From positions 1 to 16,019 of the forward strand of contig CAJPTO010000050.1 in NCBI GenBank assembly GCA_905373605.1: 16,019 nt of DNA, in the 5' to 3' direction. Each line of letters starts with the position of its first letter. Position 1 is the stretch's first letter. The notes under the pieces were generated by a model. That model saw nothing but the letters and a program-made list of their open reading frames with translations, was not told where the DNA came from and searched no databases. Source of the stretch: an uncultured Prevotella sp. (GTDB lineage Bacteria > Bacteroidota > Bacteroidia > Bacteroidales > Bacteroidaceae). The translations under genes were made by a program, and so were the position numbers. Below, piece by piece: positions 6,262 through 13,480 of this stretch.

Positions 6262-8235
6262 CTATGCGTCGATGTTGGCGTAAGTGGCGTTTTGCTCGAT
6301 AAATTCGCGGCGTGGTTCCACGTCGTCGCCCATGAGCATCGAGAATATTTCATCGGCTTCGGCGGCGTTTTGTATCGTCACCTGTTTCAGCAAGCGTGTG
6401 GAAGGGTCCATCGTTGTTTCCCAAAGCTGCTCGGGGTTCATCTCTCCCAGACCTTTATAACGCTGCACGTGAATGCTCTTGTTGTCTTCTTGTCCCTCGC
6501 CATACTTGTCGATGAAGGCCTGCCTTTGCTGCTCGTTGTAGCAATATTCGCGCACCTTGTTTTTGTAAGTGCAGAGGTAGAGTGGGGGCGTTGCGATGTA
6601 GAGGTGTCCTTCTTGTATCACGCGCGGCATGAAACGATAGAAGAGCGTCATGATAAGCGTGTCGATGTGCGAACCGTCTACGTCGGCGTCGGTCATGATG
6701 ATAATCTTGTCGTAGCGCAGTTTGTCGATGTTGGCCTCCTTGTCGTCTTCTCCTTCCACGCCAAATCTCACGCCGATGCTCTGGATGATGTTCATAACCG
6801 ACTCGGCCTCGAACACTTTATGCCATTGCACCTTTTCCACGTTGAGGATTTTTCCTTTCAATGGCAGGATGGCTTGCGTGTAACGGTCGCGCCCTTGCTT
6901 GGCGGAGCCGCCAGCCGAGTCGCCCTCAACGAGGAAAATCTCTGATGTCTTCGGGTCTTTGTTCGAGCAGTCGGCCAGTTTTCCCGGCAGTCCGCCGCCC
7001 GACATGGGGTTTTTCCTTTGCACGCTTTCCCTTGCTTTGCGTGCGGCGATGCGTGCCGTTGCGGCCAGTATCACCTTGTCGCAAATCAGTTTGGCCTCTT
7101 TGGGATGCTCTTCGAGGTAATAGCCCAGGGCTTCGCCCACAGCCTGCTGCACGGCGCCCGACACTTCGCTGTTTCCCAGCTTCGTTTTCGTTTGCCCTTC
7201 AAACTGCGGTTCGGCCACTTTGATGGAAATCACTGCTGTTAGTCCCTCGCGGAAGTCTTCGCCCGCAATTTCAATCTTCGACTTTTCTATCTGTTTAGAA
7301 ATCACGGGGTCGTTGTCGGCGTATGCTTTCAGCGTACGCGTGAGGGCCATGCGGAAGCCAGTGAGGTGCGTTCCGCCTTCTATGGTGTTGATGTTGTTCA
7401 CATACGAGTGAATGTTCTCGCTGTAGTCGGTGTTGTACATCACGGCCACCTCGATGGGGATGTTCTGTTTCTCGGTCTTGAGGTAGATAACATCGTCGAA
7501 GAGGTGCGTGCGGTGGCGGTCAACGTAACGGACGAACTCTTTAAGTCCGTCTTTGGCGTGGAACGTTTCGGTGCGCGTCTTGCCCTCTTCGTTGGGGCGC
7601 AGGTCGGTAAGCGTAATCCTAACGCCGGCGTTGAGGTAGGCCAACTCTCTCATTCTCGAAGCGATGATGTCCCAACGGTACACCGTAGTGGTGAAGATGG
7701 AGGCATCTGGCCAGAACTGTTGGCGCGTACCCCGTTTGTCTGTTTCGCCAACCACCTTGACGGGATAGAGCGGTTTCCCCATCTCGTATTCTTGTTGATA
7801 GATTTTCCCATCGCGGAAAACCTGCGAGAGCATGTGCGACGACAAAGCGTTAACGCAGCTAACGCCCACGCCGTGCAGTCCGCCGCTCACCTTATACGAG
7901 CCTTTGTCGAACTTACCTCCGGCATGTAGCACGGTCATCACCACTTCCAGTGCCGACTTATGTAGTTTTTCGTGTTCGTCAACAGGAATACCTCGCCCGT
8001 CGTCTTGCACGGTAATGGAGTTATCTTCGTTAATCGTTACTTCGATGTTGTTACAATAGCCGGCCATAGCCTCGTCTATGGAGTTGTCCACGGTTTCGTT
8101 AACGAGGTGGTGCAGACCTTTTTCGCTGATGTCACCGATGTACATCGCCGGGCGTTTTCGCACCGCTTCCAAGCCTTCTAGCACTTGGATGTTACTGGCC
8201 GAGTAGTTGTTCTCGTTGTTTTGATTTTCTGCCAT
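6262..8235 (-). CDS. gyrB: DNA gyrase subunit B
   Basis: ATPase subunit of type IIA topoisomerase; with GyrA it introduces negative supercoils. At 657 residues it has the length of short GyrB proteins lacking the enterobacterial insert. Seen in order: GHKL ATPase motifs (NETVDNSIDEA 46-56, QDDGRGIP 77-84, GGLHGVGVSCVNALS 118-132), the transducer domain with QTKTKLGNSEV (348-358), the TOPRIM motifs EGDSAGG (437-443) and TDADVDGSHI (515-524), and the C-terminal QRYKGLGEMNPEQLW. GyrB rather than ParE is favoured by QTKTKLGN and by the single-copy housekeeping context, though the two are close relatives. The ATG at 8233-8235 lies about 20 nt after its predicted transcription start. It has its own promoter and terminator, so it is probably monocistronic. 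Confidence 0.98.
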   Translation of the reverse strand: MAENQNNENNYSASNIQVLEGLEAVRKRPAMYIGDISEKGLHHLVNETVDNSIDEAMAGYCNNIEVTINEDNSITVQDDGRGIPVDEHEKLHKSALEVVMTVLHAGGKFDKGSYKVSGGLHGVGVSCVNALSSHMLSQVFRDGKIYQQEYEMGKPLYPVKVVGETDKRGTRQQFWPDASIFTTTVYRWDIIASRMRELAYLNAGVRITLTDLRPNEEGKTRTETFHAKDGLKEFVRYVDRHRTHLFDDVIYLKTEKQNIPIEVAVMYNTDYSENIHSYVNNINTIEGGTHLTGFRMALTRTLKAYADNDPVISKQIEKSKIEIAGEDFREGLTAVISIKVAEPQFEGQTKTKLGNSEVSGAVQQAVGEALGYYLEEHPKEAKLICDKVILAATARIAARKARESVQRKNPMSGGGLPGKLADCSNKDPKTSEIFLVEGDSAGGSAKQGRDRYTQAILPLKGKILNVEKVQWHKVFEAESVMNIIQSIGVRFGVEGEDDKEANIDKLRYDKIIIMTDADVDGSHIDTLIMTLFYRFMPRVIQEGHLYIATPPLYLCTYKNKVREYCYNEQQRQAFIDKYGEGQEDNKSIHVQRYKGLGEMNPEQLWETTMDPSTRLLKQVTIQNAAEADEIFSMLMGDDVEPRREFIEQNATYANIDA

Positions 8236-8605
8236 TGTCTTGATTAGGAATTTTAATATGCAAAGATACTAAAAATCAACGAGAAGCAGAAATTTTTTAG
8301 GGGTTAAGGAGTTATGTAGTTAAGGGGTTAGGCCAAAATGTCTGGCTGGTAGAGTGGCTAATCGTCTATTTTTGCTCGTTAATTAATCGCCTTTCCTGCT
8401 TGTTAACTCGTAAACTTGTCAACTTGTTAACTCGTCAATTTGCATCGCTTAGCCGCGCAAACGCTATCACTTAGCCGTGCTATTTGCAGCTTTTTCTCGA
8501 GGCTATTATGTGTTAATGAACGGCAAAATGCCGATTTAGCGTGCTTCCTTTTCTTCCTTGAAAGGGGCTGGGCAGGGCTTTAGCGAGCAAAACCCTACAA
8601 AACGA
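8236..8605. other. Intergenic region with decayed short repeats
   Basis: AT-rich 370-bp gap between gyrB and the rpsT terminator with no ORF of interest. It holds the gyrB promoter and several short imperfect repeats: GTTAAGG(A/G)GTTA at about 8301-8333, CTTGTTAACTCGT twice (about 8399-8435, 24 bp apart), and ATC(G/A)CTTAGCCG(C/T)GC at 8444-8458 and 8466-8480. This looks like slipped and diverged low-complexity sequence. Confidence 0.6.
8261..8292 (-). promoter_or_regulatory. gyrB promoter
   Basis: TATCTTTG on the minus strand at 8261-8268 matches TAnnTTTG. A weak -33 (TTTCTG, 8287-8292) sits at the right distance. The predicted leader is about 20 nt. Confidence 0.7.
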
Positions 8606-8640
8606 ATAATCCGCAGCCCCTTGTTAGGAACTGCGGATTA
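8606..8640 (-). terminator. rpsT intrinsic terminator
   Basis: A perfect 10-bp stem, TAATCCGCAG with CTGCGGATTA (arms 8631-8640 and 8607-8616), loop of 14 bases, followed on the minus strand by TTCGTTTTG. It lies 26 bases after the rpsT stop. Confidence 0.85.
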
Positions 8641-8666
8641 GTAAAAGTTCTCAATACCTGGAGCTG

Positions 8667-8921
8667 TTAGCCAAGTTTGTTGATATGCAATGCCAAGCTC
8701 GACTTCAAGTTGGCGGCTTTGTTCTTGTGTATGATGTTGGTCTTTGCTAGTTTGTCCAGCATCTTCTGAACGGTGGGATAAAGCTTAACAGCCTCATCCT
8801 TGTCGGTAAGAGCGCGCAGCTTACGAACGGCATTACGCATTGTCTTCGCATAATACTTGTTATGCAGAGTCCGCACCTTTGTTTGGCGTATTCTCTTTAA
8901 TGATGATTTGTGATTTGCCAT
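8667..8921 (-). CDS. rpsT: 30S ribosomal protein S20
   Basis: Small-subunit protein that binds 16S rRNA. At 84 residues it has the normal S20 length. It shows the family start MANHKSSLKRIRQ, a strongly basic helical body (KVRTLHNKYYAKTMRNAVRKLR), and the C-terminal NIIHKNKAANLKSSLALHINKL, in which HKNKAA is characteristic. It lies 25 bases after tRNA-Glu on the same strand and has its own terminator, so it is probably co-transcribed with the tRNA from the promoter at 9037-9068. Nothing unusual is seen. Confidence 0.98.
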   Translation of the reverse strand: MANHKSSLKRIRQTKVRTLHNKYYAKTMRNAVRKLRALTDKDEAVKLYPTVQKMLDKLAKTNIIHKNKAANLKSSLALHINKLG

Positions 8922-8946
8922 CTCTTATTTCCTTTTTATTTTTTAG

Positions 8947-9018
8947 TAGTCCCTAGGAGAGTCGAACTCCTCTTTAGAGAATGAAAATCTCTCGTCCTAA
9001 CCGATAGACGAAGGGACC
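8947..9018 (-). tRNA. tRNA-Glu(UUC)
   Basis: 72 bases folding as a full cloverleaf: acceptor GGTCCCT/AGGGACT (first pair G-U), D arm GTCT-ATCGGTTA-GGAC, anticodon arm AGAGA-TTTTCAT-TCTCT with anticodon TTC, four-base variable loop, T arm AGGAG-TTCGACT-CTCCT, discriminator A. CCA is not encoded. It is transcribed ahead of rpsT. Confidence 0.97.
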
Positions 9019-9036
9019 GGTGCTGTTTTGCGGTTG

Positions 9037-9068
9037 CAAAGGTACGCACTTTTCTCCTTTCCACCAAA
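9037..9068 (-). promoter_or_regulatory. Promoter of the tRNA-Glu/rpsT unit
   Basis: On the minus strand TTTG (9065-9068), 20 bases, then TACCTTTG (9037-9044): the best match to the Bacteroidota consensus in the window. It is back to back with the recO promoter. Confidence 0.85.
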
Positions 9069-9107
9069 CTTTTGTGCGATATTTTTCCATAAAACGCTGA
9101 TTTTTCG

Positions 9108-9115
9108 TATTTTTG
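9108..9115 (+). promoter_or_regulatory. recO promoter -7 element
   Basis: TATTTTTG matches TAnnTTTG; no clear -33 element. The predicted leader is about 60 nt to the ATG at 9182. The TTG at 9113, in frame with recO, falls inside this element, so it is not the start. Confidence 0.55.
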
Positions 9116-9181
9116 CAATGCAGCAGCAGCTTTCGTGGCTGTTGTTTGCCTTTCATCAATAATACATCACAGGGGGCATTC

Positions 9182-9916
9182 ATGCTTGTTAAGACATCCG
9201 CCATCGTGCTTCGCTCGCTAAAATATGGCGACAACCAGTTGATTACCGACATGCTCACCGAGCGTTTCGGGCGAATGTCGTTCGTGAGCAACATTCCGCG
9301 TACGCAAAAGGCGAAGCTTAAGCGGCAGTTGTTTCAGCCGCTCACCCTCTTGGACATCGAAATAAACCATCGCCCCAATGCCTCTTTGCAGCGTTTGCGC
9401 GATGCGCGCATGGCTTTTCCCTTTGCATCCATCCCTTATAGCGAGGCCAAGCTGGCCATAGCTCTTTTTGTGGCCGAATTTTTGTGCCATGCCACGCGCA
9501 GCGAACAACAAAACGTGCCGTTATACCGCTATGTGGAGGCTGGCATCCGTTGGCTCGATGGCGCACAACACGGCTATGCCAACTTCCACATTGCGTTCAT
9601 GATAAGGCTTTCGCGCTTTCTTGGGTTCTTTCCCAACCTCGAAAACTACTCGCCCGGCTGCCTTTTCGACCTTCGCAGCGGCTGCTTCATGTCGGCCGTT
9701 CCCATGCACAACGATTATCTTTCGGCTGCCGATGCCGCGCTGGTTGCCACGTTTATGAGGATGACACCGCAAACGATGCACCGCTTTGCGCTTTCGCACA
9801 CCGAGCGAAACCGCTGCACCCAGCTTGCACTTACCTTTTATCGGTTGCACATCCCCAGCTTTCCCGAATTGAAATCTTTCGAAATTCTTCGCCAAGTGTA
9901 TGGCGCGGAGGAATAA
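9182..9916 (+). CDS. recO: DNA repair protein RecO
   Basis: Recombination mediator of the RecFOR pathway, which with RecR loads RecA onto SSB-coated single-stranded DNA. It has 244 residues, the usual length. The N-terminal OB-fold is clear (MLVKTSAIVLRSLKYGDNQLITDMLTERFGR), followed by a helical domain and a C-terminal part with two Cys (C155 and C163, in PGCLFDLRSGCFM) but no full four-Cys zinc site. The frame is open upstream to 9113, but RecO proteins begin at this position and the promoter element overlaps the upstream TTG, so the ATG at 9182 is chosen. It is the only confident plus-strand gene. It is divergent from tRNA-Glu and is followed by two terminators. Confidence 0.95.
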   Translation: MLVKTSAIVLRSLKYGDNQLITDMLTERFGRMSFVSNIPRTQKAKLKRQLFQPLTLLDIEINHRPNASLQRLRDARMAFPFASIPYSEAKLAIALFVAEFLCHATRSEQQNVPLYRYVEAGIRWLDGAQHGYANFHIAFMIRLSRFLGFFPNLENYSPGCLFDLRSGCFMSAVPMHNDYLSAADAALVATFMRMTPQTMHRFALSHTERNRCTQLALTFYRLHIPSFPELKSFEILRQVYGAEE

Positions 9917-9924
9917 CCTGCATG

Positions 9925-9956
9925 CCCTTTGCACGGCTATTTTGGCAAAGGGTTTT
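9925..9956 (+). terminator. First recO terminator
   Basis: CCCTTTGC (9925-9932) and GCAAAGGG (9945-9952) form a perfect 8-bp stem with a 12-base loop, followed by TTTT. It starts eight bases after the recO stop. Confidence 0.8.
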
Positions 9957-9971
9957 CGTATTGGTAAATAG

Positions 9972-10035
9972 AAAGTGGCGGCATTGTGCCTTGTTGGCTA
10001 TGAAACAAGGCGCATTGCAGCCACTTTTTACTTTC
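9972..10035 (+). terminator. Second, long terminator between convergent genes
   Basis: Two 24-base arms (AAAGTGGC...GCCTTGTT, 9972-9995, and its near complement, 10004-10027) pair with three mismatches around an eight-base loop, followed by TTACTTTC after the closing T run. The minus-strand tail (CTATTT) is poorer, so it serves mainly recO, perhaps both genes. Confidence 0.7.
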
Positions 10036-10089
10036 ATTGCGGTGACAACGCATTTGTGGATGCGTGCCAAATCCGTTCGTTTGCATTCT

Positions 10090-10515
10090 TTATCTTACGC
10101 GTTGATAGGTGGAGTAATAACCAACAATGCATCCGCCATAAGGATCAATGTACTCCAGTCTAAGCTTTTGTCCATTTTCGAAGAGTGAATATCTGTAGAG
10201 AGATGCCTTTTCTTCACCATAGCGATGAAGAAACAACCCAGAAAAGTTCATATTTTGCCCCTCTTTGTCTTCTGGAATCCAAAAGGTTCCCTGTGGTTTG
10301 CTCAGCTTCAAACTTGTTTTATTTATGTATGTGTAGGTTTTGTTTGGCGCAAGCACTAGATAATGAGCCTCTCCCTCTTTTGGTGTGGGGAAAGTTTCAA
10401 TTAGTTTCCACGTACCAACGAGTTCTATTCCCGGTTCTTCTTTGTCGCTAGAGCAAGCAAGGAGCAGGGGTGTGAGCAACGTTGCCAAAAGAAATAAGAT
10501 GTAAGAACGTTTCAT
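10090..10515 (-). CDS. Lipocalin-like lipoprotein
   Basis: A 141-residue lipoprotein of unknown role. The signal peptide (MKRSYILFLLATLLTPLLLAC) ends in a lipobox LLAC with C21 as the acylated residue. It is followed by SSDKEEP; a KEE close to the Cys resembles the Bacteroidota lipoprotein export signal, K followed by two acidic residues, so the protein may be on the cell surface. Residues 33-140 start with LVGTWKLIE, typical of lipocalin-like small lipoproteins, and show alternating beta-strand pattern (TYTYINKT, QGTFWIPED, LFENGQKLRLEYI). It is convergent with recO and has its own weak promoter. No ligand can be inferred. Confidence 0.88.
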   Translation of the reverse strand: MKRSYILFLLATLLTPLLLACSSDKEEPGIELVGTWKLIETFPTPKEGEAHYLVLAPNKTYTYINKTSLKLSKPQGTFWIPEDKEGQNMNFSGLFLHRYGEEKASLYRYSLFENGQKLRLEYIDPYGGCIVGYYSTYQRVR

Positions 10516-10600
10516 TGTGCAGTACGTTTAAGTTAATAAATAATGAGTTAGTTTAGTGAGCGTTGGCGAATGAGGATGGAAATTATAGCAAATCACGGCA

Positions 10601-10631
10601 CGAATATAGCGATTTGTATTAAATGCGACAA
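10601..10631 (-). promoter_or_regulatory. Possible promoter of the lipoprotein gene
   Basis: TATATTCG (10601-10608, minus strand) is one base off TAnnTTTG, with TTG 20 bases upstream (10629-10631). The leader would be about 80 nt. CGACAAG (10627-10633) also occurs twice at the regulator promoter. Confidence 0.4.
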
Positions 10632-10688
10632 GTCTTCATGCGATTTTTTTCCGCAGGATTAAAGATGCTGGTAGCATTTTGGCAAACT

Positions 10689-10771
10689 TTGAGGAGGTTA
10701 AAGGTGAGGACGAAAGGGAGTAAAGGTGAGGAAGAAAGGGGGTGAAAGTGAGGAGGAATGGCGAAAAAGGC
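10689..10771. repeat. Purine-rich imperfect tandem repeat
   Basis: Three imperfect units of about 22-23 bp (approximately 10697-10719, 10720-10741, 10742-10763) of the form GTAAAGGTGAGGAAGAAAGG, almost pure A/G on the plus strand. It lies between the lipoprotein promoter and the pnp terminator. The rest of this 400-bp gap holds only those sites. Confidence 0.7.
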
Positions 10772-10794
10772 AAGGCGGCGACTGGCTTTTTAGG

Positions 10795-10836
10795 CCTAAA
10801 AACAATGGGCCGCCTTCGTGTGAAGGCGGCCCATTG
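10795..10836 (-). terminator. pnp intrinsic terminator
   Basis: A perfect 15-bp stem (arms 10822-10836 and 10803-10817, core GGGCCGCCTTC) with a four-base ACAC loop, followed on the minus strand by TTTTTAGG. It lies about 80 bases after the pnp stop. Confidence 0.92.
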
Positions 10837-10919
10837 CATGTTAGGCGTTTGCGATATGATGCGCAAAAGGCGGTTAGGGGCAGCGCGCGACATGCCCTAA
10901 GCCTTTTCGCAATGCGTTA

Positions 10920-13145
10920 TTAGTCGCGCTCGCGGCGGTCGCCACGGCCACGACGGTCGCCTCTTTCAGGCCTATCGCCGCGTGGACGGCGTTCGCGTTC
11001 CACATATCCCTCGGGTTTCTCCATCAGGACACGGCGCGAAAGCTTGTATTTGCCGGTCTTGGGGTCGATGTCTAGCAGTTTAACCTGAATCTTATCGCCC
11101 TCCTTAATGCCGGCCTCTTCCACCGTTTCAAGTCGTTTCCAGTCAATTTCCGAGATGTGAAGCAGCCCGTCTTTGCCCGGCATAATCTCAACGAAGCATC
11201 CGTAAGGCATCACCGAGCGCACCGTTCCCTCGTAAATCTCGCCCACTTCAGGCACAGCCACGATGGCGCGTATCTTCGAAAGGGCGGCATCGATGCAGGC
11301 TTTGTCGGGCGCACTCACTTGAACCTTGCCCTTACCATCCACCTCATCGATGGTAATGGTGGTGTTGGTGTCTTCTTGCATCTGCTGAATAATCTTTCCA
11401 CCCGGGCCAATAACGGCACCAATAAACTCTTTGGGAATTTCTATTTGCACGATGCGAGGCACTTGCGGCTTCAGTTCGGGACGCGGTTCGGCAATCGTTT
11501 CGGTGAGCTTTCCGAGGATGTGCTCGCGTCCGGCCTTAGCTTGCATCAAGGCTTTTTCGAGGATTTCGAAGCTCAGGCCATCGCATTTGATGTCCATCTG
11601 CGTGGCCGTAAGACCATCTTTCGTACCCGTTGTCTTAAAGTCCATGTCGCCCAAGTGGTCCTCATCGCCAAGAATGTCGCTGAGGATGGCATATTTTTCT
11701 TCGCCTGGGTTTTTGATTAAGCCCATCGCGATGCCGCTAACGGGTTTCTTCAAAGGCACACCGGCATCCATCAAAGCCAGCGTTCCTGCACATACTGTGG
11801 CCATAGACGAAGAGCCGTTGCTCTCCAAAATCTGGCTTACCACGCGCACGGTGTAGGGATAATCTTCGGGAATTTGACCCTTCAGGCCGCGCCATGCCAA
11901 GTGTCCGTGGCCGATTTCGCGGCGGCCAACGCCACGTTGAGCCTTGGCTTCACCTGTAGAGAAGGGTGGGAAATTGTAGTGAAGCAAGAAACGCATGTAG
12001 CTCTTGTCCAGCACATCGTCTACCATTTTCTCGTCAAGCTTCGTACCCAAGGTACATGTTGACAGGCTTTGCGTTTCGCCACGCGTGAAGATGGCACTGC
12101 CATGAGGCATGGGCAGGGGGCTAACCTCGCACCATATGGGGCGAATTTCGTCTGTCTTACGGCCGTCAAGACGTTTGCCCTCATCGAGGATGCAGCGGCG
12201 CATGGCATCGCGAAGCACGTCATCATAGTAGCGAGCAGCCAGCGTGTGCTTCTCTTCCAGCTCGTCGGCGGTAAGCTTTTCGGTGTTTTCGGCATCGTAT
12301 CTCTCCAAGAAGTCGGTAACGATTTTGTCGAAAGCATCGTGGCGTTCTTGCTTGGGAAGTGCTTGTTTGGTGACATCGTACACGGGTTGGTAGAGTTCGT
12401 CGTTCATTTGCTTGCGCAAGTCCTCATCGTTCACCTCGTGTTCGTATTCGCGTTTAACGTCTTTGCCCAGCTCTTTGGCCAGTTCTTCTTGCATCAGGCA
12501 CATGGGCTTGATGGCTTCGTGCGCCACCTTGAGCGCTTGTATAAGGTCTTGTTCGGTTACTTCATCCATTTCGCCTTCCACCATCATGATGTTGTCTTTG
12601 GTTGCGCCCACCATGATGTCCATATCAGCCTCTTTCATTTGTTCGAACGTGGGGTTAACCACATATTCGCCGTCAACCCTGGCAACGCGAACCTCGCTGA
12701 TATAGAAATCGAAAGGAATATCTGAACATGCCATTGCCGAAGAAGCGGCCAGTCCGGCGAGTGCATCGGGTTGGTCAACTCCGTCTGCCGACAAGAGCAT
12801 TACGTTTACATAAACTTCTGCATGGTAGTTAGAGGGGAATAAGGGGCGCAAAACTCGGTCTACAAGGCGCGAAGTAAGAATCTCGTTGTCGCCGGGCTTG
12901 CCTTCGCGTTTGGTAAATCCGCCAGGAAAACGCCCAGCGGCCGAATACTGTTCTTTATAATCCACCTGCAAAGGCATGAAGTCTGTTCCGGGAACTGCAT
13001 CTTTTGCGGCACAAACAGTAGCAAGAAGCACGGTGTTTCCCATGCGAACTACAGCCGAACCATCGGCTTGTTTTGCCACTTTCCCGGTCTCAATGCTGAT
13101 GGTTCTGCCATCAGGCAATGAAATTGTTTTCGTTATTACGTTCAT
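10920..13145 (-). CDS. pnp: Polyribonucleotide nucleotidyltransferase (PNPase)
   Basis: A 3'-5' exoribonuclease that degrades RNA phosphorolytically and can add tails in reverse. At 741 residues it has the full domain set: RNase PH-like domain 1 (~1-150), helical domain (~230-320), RNase PH-like domain 2 (~325-550) with catalytic LGDEDHLGDMDFK (D494 and D500, matching E. coli D486 and D492), KH domain with VIGPGGK (578-584), and S1 domain from GEIYEGTVRSVMPYGCFVEI (635-654). It ends in an RGD/RGR-rich basic tail (residues ~715-741), which may add RNA affinity. It is downstream of the DEAD-box helicase on the same strand but separated by a repeat array and its own -7 element. A strong terminator follows. 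Confidence 0.98.
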   Translation of the reverse strand: MNVITKTISLPDGRTISIETGKVAKQADGSAVVRMGNTVLLATVCAAKDAVPGTDFMPLQVDYKEQYSAAGRFPGGFTKREGKPGDNEILTSRLVDRVLRPLFPSNYHAEVYVNVMLLSADGVDQPDALAGLAASSAMACSDIPFDFYISEVRVARVDGEYVVNPTFEQMKEADMDIMVGATKDNIMMVEGEMDEVTEQDLIQALKVAHEAIKPMCLMQEELAKELGKDVKREYEHEVNDEDLRKQMNDELYQPVYDVTKQALPKQERHDAFDKIVTDFLERYDAENTEKLTADELEEKHTLAARYYDDVLRDAMRRCILDEGKRLDGRKTDEIRPIWCEVSPLPMPHGSAIFTRGETQSLSTCTLGTKLDEKMVDDVLDKSYMRFLLHYNFPPFSTGEAKAQRGVGRREIGHGHLAWRGLKGQIPEDYPYTVRVVSQILESNGSSSMATVCAGTLALMDAGVPLKKPVSGIAMGLIKNPGEEKYAILSDILGDEDHLGDMDFKTTGTKDGLTATQMDIKCDGLSFEILEKALMQAKAGREHILGKLTETIAEPRPELKPQVPRIVQIEIPKEFIGAVIGPGGKIIQQMQEDTNTTITIDEVDGKGKVQVSAPDKACIDAALSKIRAIVAVPEVGEIYEGTVRSVMPYGCFVEIMPGKDGLLHISEIDWKRLETVEEAGIKEGDKIQVKLLDIDPKTGKYKLSRRVLMEKPEGYVERERRPRGDRPERGDRRGRGDRRERD

Positions 13146-13187
13146 CTAAAAACTTGTTGTTTTAAAACATCTAAAAATAAATTGGCA

Positions 13188-13195
13188 CAAAGGTA
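13188..13195 (-). promoter_or_regulatory. pnp promoter -7 element
   Basis: TACCTTTG on the minus strand matches TAnnTTTG. The -33 region is A/T-rich and poor. The leader is about 35-40 nt. The CTAG array begins about 60 bp upstream of it. Confidence 0.65.
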
Positions 13196-13253
13196 GGTAA
13201 TAAAAAAGGAAATGACGAATAATCAGGGCTTTATTTTTGTTTTCTACCTAAGA

Positions 13254-13450
13254 TTTCTAGGAAATCTAGAAACCCTAGGGAATCTAGAAACCCTAGGAAA
13301 TCTAGAAAGCCTAGGAAATCTAGAAGCCCTAGAATATCTAGAAGCCCTAGGAAATCTAGAAGCCCTAGGAAATCTAGAAAGCCTAGGAAATCTAGAAGCC
13401 CTAGGAAATCTAGAATCCTAGGAAATCTAGGGCACCTAGAAAATCTAGGA
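13254..13450. repeat. CTAG array: 18-bp tandem repeat with 9-bp subperiod
   Basis: About ten 18-bp units of consensus TCTAGAAGCCCTAGGAAA. CTAG occurs 22 times between 13257 and 13448, every 9 bp exactly except for one 8-bp step near 13421-13429 where a unit is 17 bp. Sites alternate TCTAGA and CCTAGG types. The array lies between the helicase stop and the pnp promoter. Because 18 is a multiple of three, the plus strand reads as LGNLEA repeats (13212-13421), but nothing else suggests translation. Confidence 0.95.
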
Positions 13451-13480
13451 GCCGCCTAACCTGCCCCTTGCCCCCTTGTT

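Noticed and set aside
9113..9181. N-terminal extension of RecO from TTG at 9113
   Set aside because: The TTG is inside the predicted -7 element, and the RecO domain starts exactly at the ATG at 9182.
13212..13421. 69-codon plus-strand ORF of LGNLEA repeats
   Set aside because: Explained by the 18-bp period of the CTAG array; it opposes both flanking genes, ends at the first 17-bp unit, and lacks a promoter.
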